The position numbers and the translations under genes are program-made. Under the pieces are notes generated by a model. It searched no databases. It was not told the origin of the DNA and saw nothing but the letters and a program-made list of their open reading frames with translations. This document shows positions 1 through 9,991 of a stretch of DNA of 64,000 bases, one piece after another. The DNA comes from Chloroflexota bacterium (lineage in GTDB: Bacteria > Chloroflexota > Dormibacteria > Dormibacterales > Dormibacteraceae), in the NCBI GenBank assembly GCA_005882135.1, contig VBDR01000025.1:152480-216479 (forward strand). The letters run 5' to 3'. Each line of letters opens with the position of its first letter. The first letter of the stretch is position 1.

Positions 1-245
1 GTGATGAAGGCGAGCAGGACGACCTGGAAGATGACCAGGAACAAGAAAAGAAATTGCCCGTAGTTGGTCCCCTGGCTGCCAAAGCCAGCCGTGTTGCTCG
101 TCATCGCGGCGAACACGGCCCAGCCCAGCCCCCCCAGGAGGACGATGTACAGGGTGATCGCGAAGGGCGAGCGCCAGGTCCGCATCCGCGTGCGGTACTC
201 CTTGGCGACGATGGGGTTCCACAGGGCTCGCGCCACGGGGTTCAT
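1..245 (-). CDS. ABC transporter permease, N-terminal part (gene runs off the left edge)
   Basis: Minus-strand frame starting at cat 243-245 reads MNPVARALWNPIVAKEYRTRMRTWRSPFAITLYIVLLGGLGWAVFAAM..., hydrophobic; ATGA overlap with the upstream ATPase stop. Confidence 0.7.
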   Translation of the reverse strand, partial: MNPVARALWNPIVAKEYRTRMRTWRSPFAITLYIVLLGGLGWAVFAAMTSNTAGFGSQGTNYGQFLFLFLVIFQVVLLAFI

Positions 246-1168
246 CCGACCTCCTCCGAAGTGGCCTTGAGGAATGCATCCTCCAGACCGCCGTCCACCG
301 GAATGAAGCTCGACACCCTGATCCCGGCCCCGGTGAGTGCGAAAAGAATGTCGGACGCCGTGCTTTCATCGCCCTCGTACTCGGCCTCGATCGTCCCGTT
401 CACAGATTCCACATTCCTGACCGACGCCAGCGGCGTCAGGACCTCGATCGCGGCGTCTTTTTGTTCGATCACCGTGATCCGAAGCCGGCGGCCCGTGGTG
501 AGTCGCGCGATCACCTCGCGCACCGAGCCGGTGGCGCGCATGCGGCCGTGGTCGATGATGCCGATCATGGTGCAGAGCTCGGTGAGCTCGGGAAGGATGT
601 GGCTCGAGATGATGATCGTCTTGCCCATGCCCTGGAGCTCTTTCAGGATCTCGCGCATCTCGACGCGCGCACGCGGGTCGAGGCCGGAAGCCGGCTCGTC
701 CAGGAGCAAGACTGCCGGGTCGTGGACCAGGGCGCGCGCCAGGCAGACCCGCTGCTTCAAACCTCTCGACAGGGTGTCGACGAGCTGGTGCTTGCGTTCG
801 GTCAAGCCGACGAGCGCGAGCAGGTCATTCACGATCGTCTGTCGCCTTCGCTTCTGCTGCCGGTAGCACGCCGCGTAGAAGTCGAGGTATTCGCCGACGG
901 TCAGCTGGTCGTACACGCCGAAGAAATCAGGCATGTAGCCGATGCGCGTGTGCACTTTTTCCCGGTCCCTGGTCACGTCGGCGCCGTCGATGAAGGCTTT
1001 GCCTTCGGTCGGCTCCAGTAGTGCGGCCAGGATCCGAAGGGTCGTCGTCTTGCCCGCGCCGTTTGGCCCCACGAAGCCAAAGATCTCGCGCTCGGGCACC
1101 TCAAACGATATGTGGTCAAGCGCGGCGCGCTTGCCGTAGACCTTGGTCAGGTCCTGGACCGCGATCAT
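242..1168 (-). CDS. ABC transporter ATP-binding protein
   Basis: Walker A GPNGAGKTTT, signature LSRGLKQRVCLARAL, Walker B LLLDEPASGLD. Confidence 0.95.
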   Translation of the reverse strand: MIAVQDLTKVYGKRAALDHISFEVPEREIFGFVGPNGAGKTTTLRILAALLEPTEGKAFIDGADVTRDREKVHTRIGYMPDFFGVYDQLTVGEYLDFYAACYRQQKRRRQTIVNDLLALVGLTERKHQLVDTLSRGLKQRVCLARALVHDPAVLLLDEPASGLDPRARVEMREILKELQGMGKTIIISSHILPELTELCTMIGIIDHGRMRATGSVREVIARLTTGRRLRITVIEQKDAAIEVLTPLASVRNVESVNGTIEAEYEGDESTASDILFALTGAGIRVSSFIPVDGGLEDAFLKATSEEVG

Positions 1169-3594
1169 TGGACCTTGCCAGTGATCGAAAGCGACGAAGA
1201 CGAGAACTGGCCATCAGAGCTCAGCTTCAGCCGGACCTCTCCGGTGCTGGGCTGGATCGCAGCATCCGGCACGGGCGACGAGGCGTTGTCCTGGTAATCG
1301 ATGTCGACCCAGGCGGAGCGGCTCCAGTCCCACACCTGGGCCCTGGGGACCACGACCGCGCCATTGGGCCCGATGATGCCCTTCGGACCGAACGGGTTGA
1401 CGCTGTCGATCGTGACGCGGGTGAGGTGCCTGCCGGGCGCCAGCGCCGGCAGAAACGAAAAGCTGATCGATCCGCCCTGCGCCACCATGAGCCCTTGTTG
1501 TCCTCCCTGGCTGACGTCAGCGTCGATGTCGACCACTCGTCCTTGTACGACCGACCGCGGGAGAGACCCGCTGGCGATGAGACCGGTGGACAGCGTCATC
1601 ACGACAGCGCTTTCGGCGTAGGTCCGCGGGTGCCCACCGTTGATGGTCACGTCCTGTAACGGTTGTTTGGTCCACAGCACGACCGTCGGCGCCGTCGGCC
1701 CGGTCATGCCGGTGACGCTGTTCATCATCAGCGTCGACAGGATCGAGGTCCTGGTCTCATATTCGCGCTCGAGGTCGGAGGAGCTGTTGGGGAATCCTCC
1801 TGTGTAGGCGTTGGGATAGACGTTCATGAAAATGGGCTGGCCCGGGAAGGTGCCGGTCGCGCCACCTGTCGGCAGCTGGACGCTGAACGCAAGGCTGCCG
1901 TCCGGCCCGAGGGCCCCGAGCTTTTGAAACGAGTTGGCCGAGAAAACGACGCCATCCGTGAAATTCAATGGCGACAGGTTGCGAATGGTGCCCGAGAGCT
2001 TGCCATCGGCAAACTGAGTCTTGCTGGTCAGCTGGGGAGCGGCCACGGTCCGCTCGTTCGCAAACCCGCGCAGCGTGAAGGCGGTCATGCCCGGGAGTGT
2101 GACCGCATGCGTCGTCGTGTTGACCCTCATGGCGCCGAAATTGGGGTCCGCGACGGGCCCTGAGTAGTAGTAGATCGGAGTGATCATCGTGTGCCCGGAT
2201 CCGAGCGCGACCTCGTAGTCGCCCCGCGTCGGAGCCAGGACGCCGGTGTACTGCTCCTGGTAGGCGCGGTCCCAACCCTGCTCGACATGGACGATCGAGA
2301 TCTCGTTTGCCAGCACCGACGTCCCTTTGGTGATCACACCCGCGCCATAGGCTCCCGCCGAACCCACGATTGCGATCGCGGGCACCGTGATCCATGCCAG
2401 CGCGCGGCGGTTGAGGGCACGGAGCACGAGGTAGTTGACCGGGCCCGCCAGCAGCACGTACAGGAGGACCAGGGAGCCGATCAACCACCACGCTGGCAGG
2501 TTCAGGGCCGGCACGTTGGCGAGGGCCTGGGTCAGCGAGCCGCCCTTGGTGGCGAGTGAGTTGACGCCGCCGAACTTGCCAGCGATCGGGCCGCTGACCG
2601 TCATGTTGTTGGTGTTGCCGTAGGTCGAACGCACAAAGACCTTCCGCAGCAGAGCAGAGATGCCGTTCCAGGACGAGATCGAGTCCTGGTTCCAGTCAAA
2701 GGTCGCCATCTCCACGAGGCCTGCGCCCACCGGCGCCTCGACGAGGAGCGGCTGGTCGCTTTCCGCAAGCCATGCGCTGCTGCCCGGCGTCAGCGTGCCG
2801 GTCGCGACCTCGAGCCTGCCCACGCCGGAAAGCGCACCGGCGGAACCGAGCACCTTCGAGCCCGTCACCTTCATCGGGACCATCGCGGACGGAAGTCCGG
2901 CCAGCGTCTTGTGCCATGACCCTCCCGTGCCTAGCAGGAGCGCTCCTCCTTGCACCACATAATCGGCGAGCGCGGTGCGCTGACCCTCGGTCAGCGAGTC
3001 CGTTGCGAAGTCATCGATTGCGATCAGGTCAAAGGCACGGAGCACCGGCGCCGAGTCGGAGATCTCGGCGGGAGCCAGATGGACGACAAGCGGCTGCAGG
3101 CCCGAGCGGATGATGCCGAGCCCGTCGAGAGACCCGGCCTGGTCGGAGATGACTGCAGCCATGAGGCCTGAATACGTGTTGGACACCGACGCCTCCTGGC
3201 TTGCCACGAGCCGGCCGCTCTCGACCACGCGCACGTCGATCGACCCCGGGAAGTCTTCAGTCACATAGGTCCTGACGTGCTTGGTGGCGCCGGTCGCGAG
3301 GCTGAGCGGCATGTGGTACACCGCCGCCCCAATCGGCGGCCCGCCGTTCCCGGGCATGGTGTTGCTGGCCTGGACCTCGAGCGTGCCATCGACCGCAGGA
3401 CCGGTGTTGGTCAGGTCGACGACAACCGGCATCCACTGCCCGAGCTTGACGGTGTTGTGGTAGCCGACCTGGACGGTGATCTGGATGGGTTTGGCGGCCG
3501 CCTCAGACGCCGCCGCCGTTGTACCGAGGCCGATCGCCGCGGCGAAACACGCGATGCTCGCCCTGACAGCAAAACGCCGGCCGCAGCCTGCCAT
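1165..3594 (-). CDS. Large membrane/exported protein of unknown function, probably associated with the ABC exporter
   Basis: 809 aa ORF, signal peptide, TM segments near residues 370-420; overlaps the ATPase start by 4 bp. Confidence 0.8.
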   Translation of the reverse strand: MAGCGRRFAVRASIACFAAAIGLGTTAAASEAAAKPIQITVQVGYHNTVKLGQWMPVVVDLTNTGPAVDGTLEVQASNTMPGNGGPPIGAAVYHMPLSLATGATKHVRTYVTEDFPGSIDVRVVESGRLVASQEASVSNTYSGLMAAVISDQAGSLDGLGIIRSGLQPLVVHLAPAEISDSAPVLRAFDLIAIDDFATDSLTEGQRTALADYVVQGGALLLGTGGSWHKTLAGLPSAMVPMKVTGSKVLGSAGALSGVGRLEVATGTLTPGSSAWLAESDQPLLVEAPVGAGLVEMATFDWNQDSISSWNGISALLRKVFVRSTYGNTNNMTVSGPIAGKFGGVNSLATKGGSLTQALANVPALNLPAWWLIGSLVLLYVLLAGPVNYLVLRALNRRALAWITVPAIAIVGSAGAYGAGVITKGTSVLANEISIVHVEQGWDRAYQEQYTGVLAPTRGDYEVALGSGHTMITPIYYYSGPVADPNFGAMRVNTTTHAVTLPGMTAFTLRGFANERTVAAPQLTSKTQFADGKLSGTIRNLSPLNFTDGVVFSANSFQKLGALGPDGSLAFSVQLPTGGATGTFPGQPIFMNVYPNAYTGGFPNSSSDLEREYETRTSILSTLMMNSVTGMTGPTAPTVVLWTKQPLQDVTINGGHPRTYAESAVVMTLSTGLIASGSLPRSVVQGRVVDIDADVSQGGQQGLMVAQGGSISFSFLPALAPGRHLTRVTIDSVNPFGPKGIIGPNGAVVVPRAQVWDWSRSAWVDIDYQDNASSPVPDAAIQPSTGEVRLKLSSDGQFSSSSLSITGKVQ

Positions 3595-3730
3595 TCAAAC
3601 CTCTAAAACGAGCGGGGGCGCAAATGGTAATACGTGCGGCCTCCCAATATGCGCCTCGCCGGACCACCGCCTCCCGCACCGCCTCTGAGCTACATGAATG
3701 CTCTGAGCTACATAAATAAGGACGAGGGGC

Positions 3731-4000
3731 TCAGCGCGCCCGGTACGGCGGCAAGCTCCCCACGTCGCCGGTTCCGAGGTCGGTGATCACCCGCCGAGAG
3801 GTCATCTTCTTGATCCGCCGGGCAGGGAGCTCGACTTTCTCGCCGTCGGGGCTGCGCCTCAGCACGATGCCGTGAAAGATGTCCTGCTCCTCGTCCCCGA
3901 GCACCGATTCCGCGATCCCGATCTCAGAGCCGTCGGCGCCGACAACGGGGGCGTGCGCCGGCACGGCCTGCCAGGCGACGGGAGTCTCGTCCTCGAACAT
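3731..4000 (-). CDS. Small PRC-barrel/DUF2171-like protein
   Basis: 89 aa; VVGADGSEIGIAESV...IFHGIVLRRSPDGEKVELPARRIKKMTSRRVITDL pattern. Confidence 0.6.
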   Translation of the reverse strand: MFEDETPVAWQAVPAHAPVVGADGSEIGIAESVLGDEEQDIFHGIVLRRSPDGEKVELPARRIKKMTSRRVITDLGTGDVGSLPPYRAR

Positions 4001-4042
4001 GCCTTGCTTACCACTCTACCGGCGAGCGTTCAAGATTGTGAG

Positions 4043-4813
4043 ATGAGCAATTACAGCCCGCTGCTGGCCCTCTTTGTCCTCGCGCCGCGATTACGCCGCG
4101 CGTCAAACCGCGCGGTGAGCATCTACCTGCCGGCGCGCTCAGAGGGCTATGACGCTCGTTTTTACGACATCGAGTTTCGTGACCTGCTGCATCGCTACAA
4201 CAATCGGCTCAGCGAAAAGGACCGCGAGCTGATGGAGTACGAGCTTCGCCGCCTCCGTCACCACGTCGCCGTGGTGCGGCCGGCAGGGTGCCCAGCCTTT
4301 GCGGGGTTCGCCGACGAGCCCCACGGCGTGCTCGAGCTCATCAAGCTGCGCGATGGGACCGAGGAAAGGCTCGAGGTCGGCGAGCTCCTGCTCGCACCGT
4401 TGCTCCGCCAGCTCGAGCAAAATCCGCCCGCGCTGATCGCTGTCGTCGACAAGGAGCATGCAAAGACCTTTGGGGCAATCATCGACGACATCATTCCGCT
4501 CGAGCACGTCAACGGGGCCGAGGTGCGGCATTCGCGCGCCGGGGGCACGTCGGCGCCGAGCAACCAGCGGAAGGCCGACAACAAAGCCCGGGCGAACCTG
4601 GAGTCGGCGGTGAAAACCGTGGAACGAGAGATGGCCACCGGCGCCTACATGCATCTCTATGTGGCAGGACCGGACGAGGCACGCGCCACCTTTGAGCGAA
4701 TGCTTCCGGAGCGCCTCAAGAAAGTCATCGCGGGGCATCTCAGCGCGTCCCTCGACTCGTCCGAGCTGAAGCGCGAGCTGCGGGAGAAGGTGGCGGCAGC
4801 GGCGAAGCGCTAG
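4043..4813 (+). CDS. Bacterial eRF1-like (baeRF/VLRF1-type) protein
   Basis: MSNYSPLLALFVL start; body with VSIYLPARSEGYDARFYDIEFRDLL and C-terminal Lys-rich helix typical of bacterial archaeo-eukaryotic release factor family proteins. Confidence 0.6.
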   Translation: MSNYSPLLALFVLAPRLRRASNRAVSIYLPARSEGYDARFYDIEFRDLLHRYNNRLSEKDRELMEYELRRLRHHVAVVRPAGCPAFAGFADEPHGVLELIKLRDGTEERLEVGELLLAPLLRQLEQNPPALIAVVDKEHAKTFGAIIDDIIPLEHVNGAEVRHSRAGGTSAPSNQRKADNKARANLESAVKTVEREMATGAYMHLYVAGPDEARATFERMLPERLKKVIAGHLSASLDSSELKRELREKVAAAAKR

Positions 4814-4826
4814 CGCGGTGTTCGTT

Positions 4827-5240
4827 TCAGGTTTGTGCCCTCAGCACCAGCTGCGTCTGCGTCACCTTCGCGATCAATTTGCCGGCCTCGTCGCGCACTG
4901 TGGTCTCGACCACCATCGTGGTGCCGCCCCGGTGCAGGAGCGATGACGTCGCCGATACGCTCTCGCCTCTGACCGCGCCCATGAAGTTGGTCTTCGACTC
5001 GATCGTGGTCGTGCCCGTCGCCTCCGCGGGCAGGTTCAGCATCGCGCAGGCGCCACCGGCCGAGTCGGCCAGCGCCATGATCACGCCGCCGTGCAGCGCA
5101 CCACCGGAGGTGCAGAGCGACGGTGACCAATCCAGCGCCAGTACGACCTGGTCGGCGGTGAACGCCTCAGCGCGCATGCCGAGGGTGGCCGCCAGCGGCA
5201 TCAAGGCGCGGAGGGCGTCGGTGGCGTTTTGCTCGCCCAC
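4827..5240 (-). CDS. PaaI-family hotdog thioesterase (start uncertain)
   Basis: SGGALHGGVIMALADSAGGACAMLNLP and TNFMGAVRGESVSATSSLLHRGGTTMVVETTVRDEAGKLIAKVTQTQLVL. Confidence 0.8.
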   Translation of the reverse strand: MGEQNATDALRALMPLAATLGMRAEAFTADQVVLALDWSPSLCTSGGALHGGVIMALADSAGGACAMLNLPAEATGTTTIESKTNFMGAVRGESVSATSSLLHRGGTTMVVETTVRDEAGKLIAKVTQTQLVLRAQT

Positions 5241-5298
5241 GGAGCGAGTATGGGAGTAAACGGGGCTGCGCCGGAGTTTTGCTTGGTGGGGGAACAAC

Positions 5299-6423
5299 AT
5301 GGACAAGACCAATCCGATCGCCGAATTGAAGCGCCTGGGCCAGAGCGTGTGGCTCGACCAGATCGACCGCGGAATGATCCGCTCCGGGCAGCTGGCCCGG
5401 TACCGCGACGCCGGAGTCAGCGGCGTCACCGCGAACCCGACGATCTTCGCCAGGGCGCTGGAGAGCTCGGACGCCTACTCCGACGAGGTGGCCAGGCGTC
5501 TCGACGCAGGGCAGGAGGCCGAGGCGACCGTGTGGGACCTGCTGATCGAGGACGTGCAGTCCGCCGCCGATATCCTGCGTCCGGTCTACGAGCGTGAGCA
5601 CGGCGGAGACGGGTTCGTCAGCATCGAGGTCTCGCCCGAAATCGCCGGTGACACACAGCTCACGATCGCCGCGGCGCGCGACCTGCAAAGGCGCGTCGCA
5701 CGGCCGAACGTGATGGTCAAGATCCCGGCCACTCCCGCGGGGCTGCCCGCGATCCAGACGATGATCGCGGAGGGCGCGAACATCAACGTCACCCTGATCT
5801 TCGGCATCGAGCGTTACGTCAAGGTCGTCGAGGCTTTTCTCGCCGGCCTCGAGGAGCTTCGCGTCAGGGGCGGCGATCTGAGTCACGTGCACAGCGTGGC
5901 CAGCTTCTTCGTCAGCCGAGTGGACAGCAAGGTTGACGAGCAGCTCACGAAAAAGATCGAGCAGGCAAACACGGGTCGACGGCACCAGCTCGAGAGCTTG
6001 CTCGGGAGGGGCGCGATCGCGAACTCGAAGCTCGCCTACGTGATGTTTGGGCAGCTGCATGCAGGCCAGCGGTGGGACGACCTCAGGTCGGCGGGAGCGT
6101 CGGTGCAGCAGTGTTTATGGGCGAGCACCTCGACGAAAAACCCGCTGTACGGCGACACGATGTACGTGGAGGAGCTCATCGGCCCGGCGACAGTGAACAC
6201 GATGCCGGTCGCGACATTCGAGGCTTTTCGCGACCACGGGCAGGTGGAGCTCACGCTGCAGGAGGACATCGACGGAGCCAGGCGCGTCCTCGATCAGCTT
6301 GCGATGAGCGGGATCGACATGGCCGCGATCACGCAGGAGCTGGAGGACGAAGGCGTGGCTGCGTTCGCCAAGTCATTCCGCGAATCCATCCAGCATCTCA
6401 ACAAGGTAGGAGCTCCGCGTTAG
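5299..6423 (+). CDS. tal: Transaldolase
   Basis: SVWLDQIDRGMIRSG, GVTANPTIFARAL, VMVKIPATPAGLPAIQ, NINVTLIFGIERY. Confidence 0.95.
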   Translation: MDKTNPIAELKRLGQSVWLDQIDRGMIRSGQLARYRDAGVSGVTANPTIFARALESSDAYSDEVARRLDAGQEAEATVWDLLIEDVQSAADILRPVYEREHGGDGFVSIEVSPEIAGDTQLTIAAARDLQRRVARPNVMVKIPATPAGLPAIQTMIAEGANINVTLIFGIERYVKVVEAFLAGLEELRVRGGDLSHVHSVASFFVSRVDSKVDEQLTKKIEQANTGRRHQLESLLGRGAIANSKLAYVMFGQLHAGQRWDDLRSAGASVQQCLWASTSTKNPLYGDTMYVEELIGPATVNTMPVATFEAFRDHGQVELTLQEDIDGARRVLDQLAMSGIDMAAITQELEDEGVAAFAKSFRESIQHLNKVGAPR

Positions 6424-6433
6424 ATTTGACGGT

Positions 6434-6859
6434 GTGATCAAGGTCGCGGTAAGGATGCCCGCCAAGCTCGTCGACGCGGGTGAGTTTCTGGCCGATGTGA
6501 GGGCGCTCGAGGCGGCGGGGGCAGAGATGATCGGACTGGACGGTGATGGCTCAGAACGGTGGATCCTGATGGGTGCGATCGCAGCGGTGACCGATCGCAT
6601 CCGGCTGTGGGTCTCGGATCCGGAGCCGGCCGCGATCCTGCAGAGGCTGAGCCGAGGACGGGTCGTGGGAGAGCCGGCCGGTGAGACCTGGGCCGAAATT
6701 CCATTGCCGCCGGACAAGAGCTCATGGGCCGCGACCCTCGACACGCATGAGAGCGCCGGCGCGACCGGAGTGATCGTGGCCTGGGATCCACGGCTTATCG
6801 ACCTCCTGCGCAACCCAGAAGCCGACGATCGTGGTGATCTGTCGATGTCAACCGGCTGA
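6434..6859 (+). CDS. Short luciferase-like (LLM class) domain protein, possibly degenerate
   Basis: 141 aa ORF directly downstream of tal; weak resemblance to LLM flavin oxidoreductase N-terminus. Confidence 0.4.
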   Translation: MIKVAVRMPAKLVDAGEFLADVRALEAAGAEMIGLDGDGSERWILMGAIAAVTDRIRLWVSDPEPAAILQRLSRGRVVGEPAGETWAEIPLPPDKSSWAATLDTHESAGATGVIVAWDPRLIDLLRNPEADDRGDLSMSTG

Positions 6860-6881
6860 AGCGCCACGCGCACCTGCGAAC

Positions 6882-6910
6882 TTGACTCGAGCACGAACCT
6901 GAGCTAGCGT
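6882..6910 (+). promoter_or_regulatory. Candidate sigma70-type promoter for the formate dehydrogenase operon
   Basis: TTGACT (6882-6887), 17-bp spacer, TAGCGT (6905-6910). Confidence 0.35.
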
Positions 6911-6928
6911 CACCTCGTTCGGGGGGTT

Positions 6929-9900
6929 TTGGTTCTGCCGACAGTCACACGTCGGGAATTCCTCAAGGTCGGCGCCGCCGGCGCCGGTGCACTCGCGGCC
7001 ACGGGCCTCGGTTTCGACCTCGCGGTGGCGGAGTCGACGCGCGTCAAGCAGAAACTCCGGATCGCAGGGACGAAGGAGCTGCACAGCGTTTGCCCCTACT
7101 GCGCGGTCGGTTGTTCCCTGGTGGCTTATACGCGCCAGAAAAGCGATGGCACGACTGAGCTTCTCCAGATCGAAGGCGACCCCGACAGCCCCGTCAATGA
7201 AGGTCGCCTTTGTCCCAAGGGCGCGACCGCGATGCAGCTTGCCGTATCGCCCCGGCGAGTCGAATCACCGCAGTACCGAGCCGCCGGTGCAACTGCGTGG
7301 AAGAGCGTTTCGTGGGACTTCGTGCTCGACAAGGTCGCACAGAACATCAAGGCGTCCAGGGACGCGTCGTTTGTGACGACCGACGGCAACGGCAACATCG
7401 TGAACCGGTGCGAAGGGATCGCCTTCGCCGGAGGCGCCGCGTTCAGCTCGGAGGAGGGCTACTTCGCCACCAAGCTGATGCGCGGCCTGGGACTGGTGCA
7501 TCTAGAACAACAGGCCAGGGTTTGACACGGTCCCACGGTGGTCAGTTTGGCCGCCACATTCGGAAGGGGAGCGATGACCAACCACTGGCGCGACATCAAG
7601 AACGCCGACCTCATCCTGATCAACGGCGCCAACCCCGCTGAGGCGCATCCGGTCGGCTTTCAGTGGTTCATGCGCGCCAAGCTCGATCGCGGCGCGAAGA
7701 TGATCCACGCCGACCCGCGCTTTACGCGCACTTCCGCCGTCGCGGACATGTACCTGCGCATCCGCACCGGATCCGATGTCGCTTACTTCGGCGGACTGAT
7801 CAATCACGTCCTCCAGAACAACCTGTTCCACGACGCGTACGTCCGCAATTACACCAACGCCTCCTTCATCGTCAAGCAGGGATATGCATTCAACGACGGC
7901 CTGTTTTCCGGTTACGACCCGGACAAGCGCACCTACAACATCGCGACCTGGAGCTACGAGAGCGATTCGGCCTCCGGCTTCGCCAGGCGCGACCTGACAC
8001 TGCAGGACCCGCGGTCGGTGTTCCAGCTGATGAAGAACCATTACTCGCGCTACACGCCGGAGGTCGTGTCGAGCATCACTGGCATCCCGGTCGCTGACTT
8101 CAACAAGGTCGCCGACCTGGTCGGCCAGATGGGCAAGCCGGACAAGGTGATGACCATCGTCTACGCGGTGGGGCTGACGCACCACACGACTGGTGGCCAG
8201 CTCATCCGGTCCGGCGCGGTGCTGCAGCTGCTGCTCGGCAACATGGGCCGGCCTGGCGGTGGCATGAACGCAGAGCGCGGACACGCCAACATCCAGGGCA
8301 ACACCGACCACGCGATCTCGTGGGAGATCCTCCCCGGCTATCTGAAGATCCCGGCGCCGGGCCAAAAGACCATCGCCGACTACGTCGCCCAGAGCGCTCC
8401 GAAGAAGTCGGACAAGAACTCGTGGAACTTCTTCGGCACCAACTACAGCAAGTTCATGGTGAGCACGCTCAAGGCGTGGTACGGCGACGCGGCCAAGAAG
8501 GACAACGAGTTTGCGTTTGACTTCGTGCCCAAGCCGGCTTCCAACGCGTCATGGATGACGATCTACGACCAGGCGCTGAAGGGAAAGATGGAGGGCCTGT
8601 TGCTCTCGGGCATGACGGCGGCCAGCATCGGTCCCGACAGCAACCAGGTGCAATCGGCCCTCGGCAAGCTGAAGTGGCTGGTGATCATGGACGCACTGCC
8701 CACGACCAGCTCCGAGTTCTGGCGCGCACCGGGGGTCGACGCGAGCCAGATCAAAACCGAGGTCTTCATGCTCCCGGCCACGCACTGGATCGAGAAGGAC
8801 GGGTCGTTCGTCAACAGCGGCCGCTGGTCGCAGTGGAAAGACCAGGTCCTGCCGCCCCAGGGCCAGTCTCGTCACGACCACTGGATCCTGGCCGACCTCT
8901 TTCAGCGGGTGAAGAAGCTATACCAGGCCCAGGGCGGCAAGTTTCCCGACCCCATCACGAGCCTGACCTTCAACTACAAGGATCCGCTGAAGCCGGAGCT
9001 CGACGAGATCGCCAGAGAGATCAACGGCAAGGACCTGACCACCGGCAAGCAGATGACCTCGTTCGCAAACCTGAAAGACGATGGAACCACCACGACCGGC
9101 GACTGGATTTACACGGGCAGCTATCTCGATTCGGGCAACCTGATGAAGCGGCGTGGCGGCATCCAGGACCCGAAGACCAACGATCCGACTGGGATGGGCT
9201 TCTATCCAAACTGGTCGTGGAGCTGGCCGCTCAACCGCCGCGTCATGTACAACCGCGCATCGGCGGACCTCGACGGCAAGCCATGGGACCCGGCGCGGCC
9301 GGGGATCACGTGGGATGGCAGTAAGTGGGTCGGCGATGTCCCCGACTATCCGCTGACGATGAACCCTCACGACCCCAACGCGTGGCTCCCTTTCATCATG
9401 AATGGCGAGGGCGTGGGTCGGCTGTTCAGCAACGGCATGGTCGACGGACCATTCCCAGAACACTACGAACCGGTCGAATCGCCCGTGGCCAATCCGCTGC
9501 ATCCCAACAACTCGGCGTCACCGGTCGCATTTCTCTACGACAAGGCGGCCGGCAGGCCGAACCGCTTTGGGACGCCCCAGGAGTTTCCGTACATAGCCAC
9601 CAGCTACCGCCTCACGGAACACGAGCACTACGTGACTCAGCACGTGCCGCACCTCGTGCAGCTGCAGCCGAAGCCTTTCGTCGAGATTCCGTACGAGCTG
9701 GCGAGCGAGAAGGGCATCAAGAGCGGCGACCATGTGAGGGTCTCGTCGAAGCGTGGCAAGGTCGAGGTCCTCGCGCTGGTGACCAAGCGGCTCGGCCCGA
9801 TGACGGTCGCCGGCCAGAAGGTGTACCAGATCGGGATCCCGATTCACTGGGGCTACATCGGCCTCTCCGCTGAAAGCGACCCAAGCCACGGGCGCTACTG

Positions 9901-9991
9901 GCTGGCCAACGCGCTGACGCCGTTTGTTGGCGACGCCAACGCGCGCACGCCCGAGTTCAAGGCGTTTCTTGTCAACCTGGAGAAGATGTGA
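6929..9991 (+). CDS. fdnG: Formate dehydrogenase alpha subunit, selenocysteine-containing, Tat-exported
   Basis: TTG start, Tat motif TRREFLKVG, 4Fe-4S CPYCAVGC, in-frame UGA at 7523-7525 in LEQQARV-U-HGPTVVSLAATFGRGAMTNHW (Sec position of FdnG-type enzymes); frame continues to the TGA at 9989-9991. The ORF track splits it into 6929-7525 and 7538-9991. Confidence 0.95.
7537..7555 (+). promoter_or_regulatory. bacterial SECIS hairpin (fdnG)
   Basis: GGTGGTC-AGTTT-GGCCGCC, 7-bp stem (with G-U pairs), 5-nt loop with G second, stem starts 12 nt after UGA. Confidence 0.75.

Noticed and set aside
7523-7525. Treating the fdnG TGA as a nonsense mutation/pseudogene
   Set aside because: Position matches the conserved Sec of FdnG, the remaining 800 codons are intact, and a SECIS-like hairpin follows.
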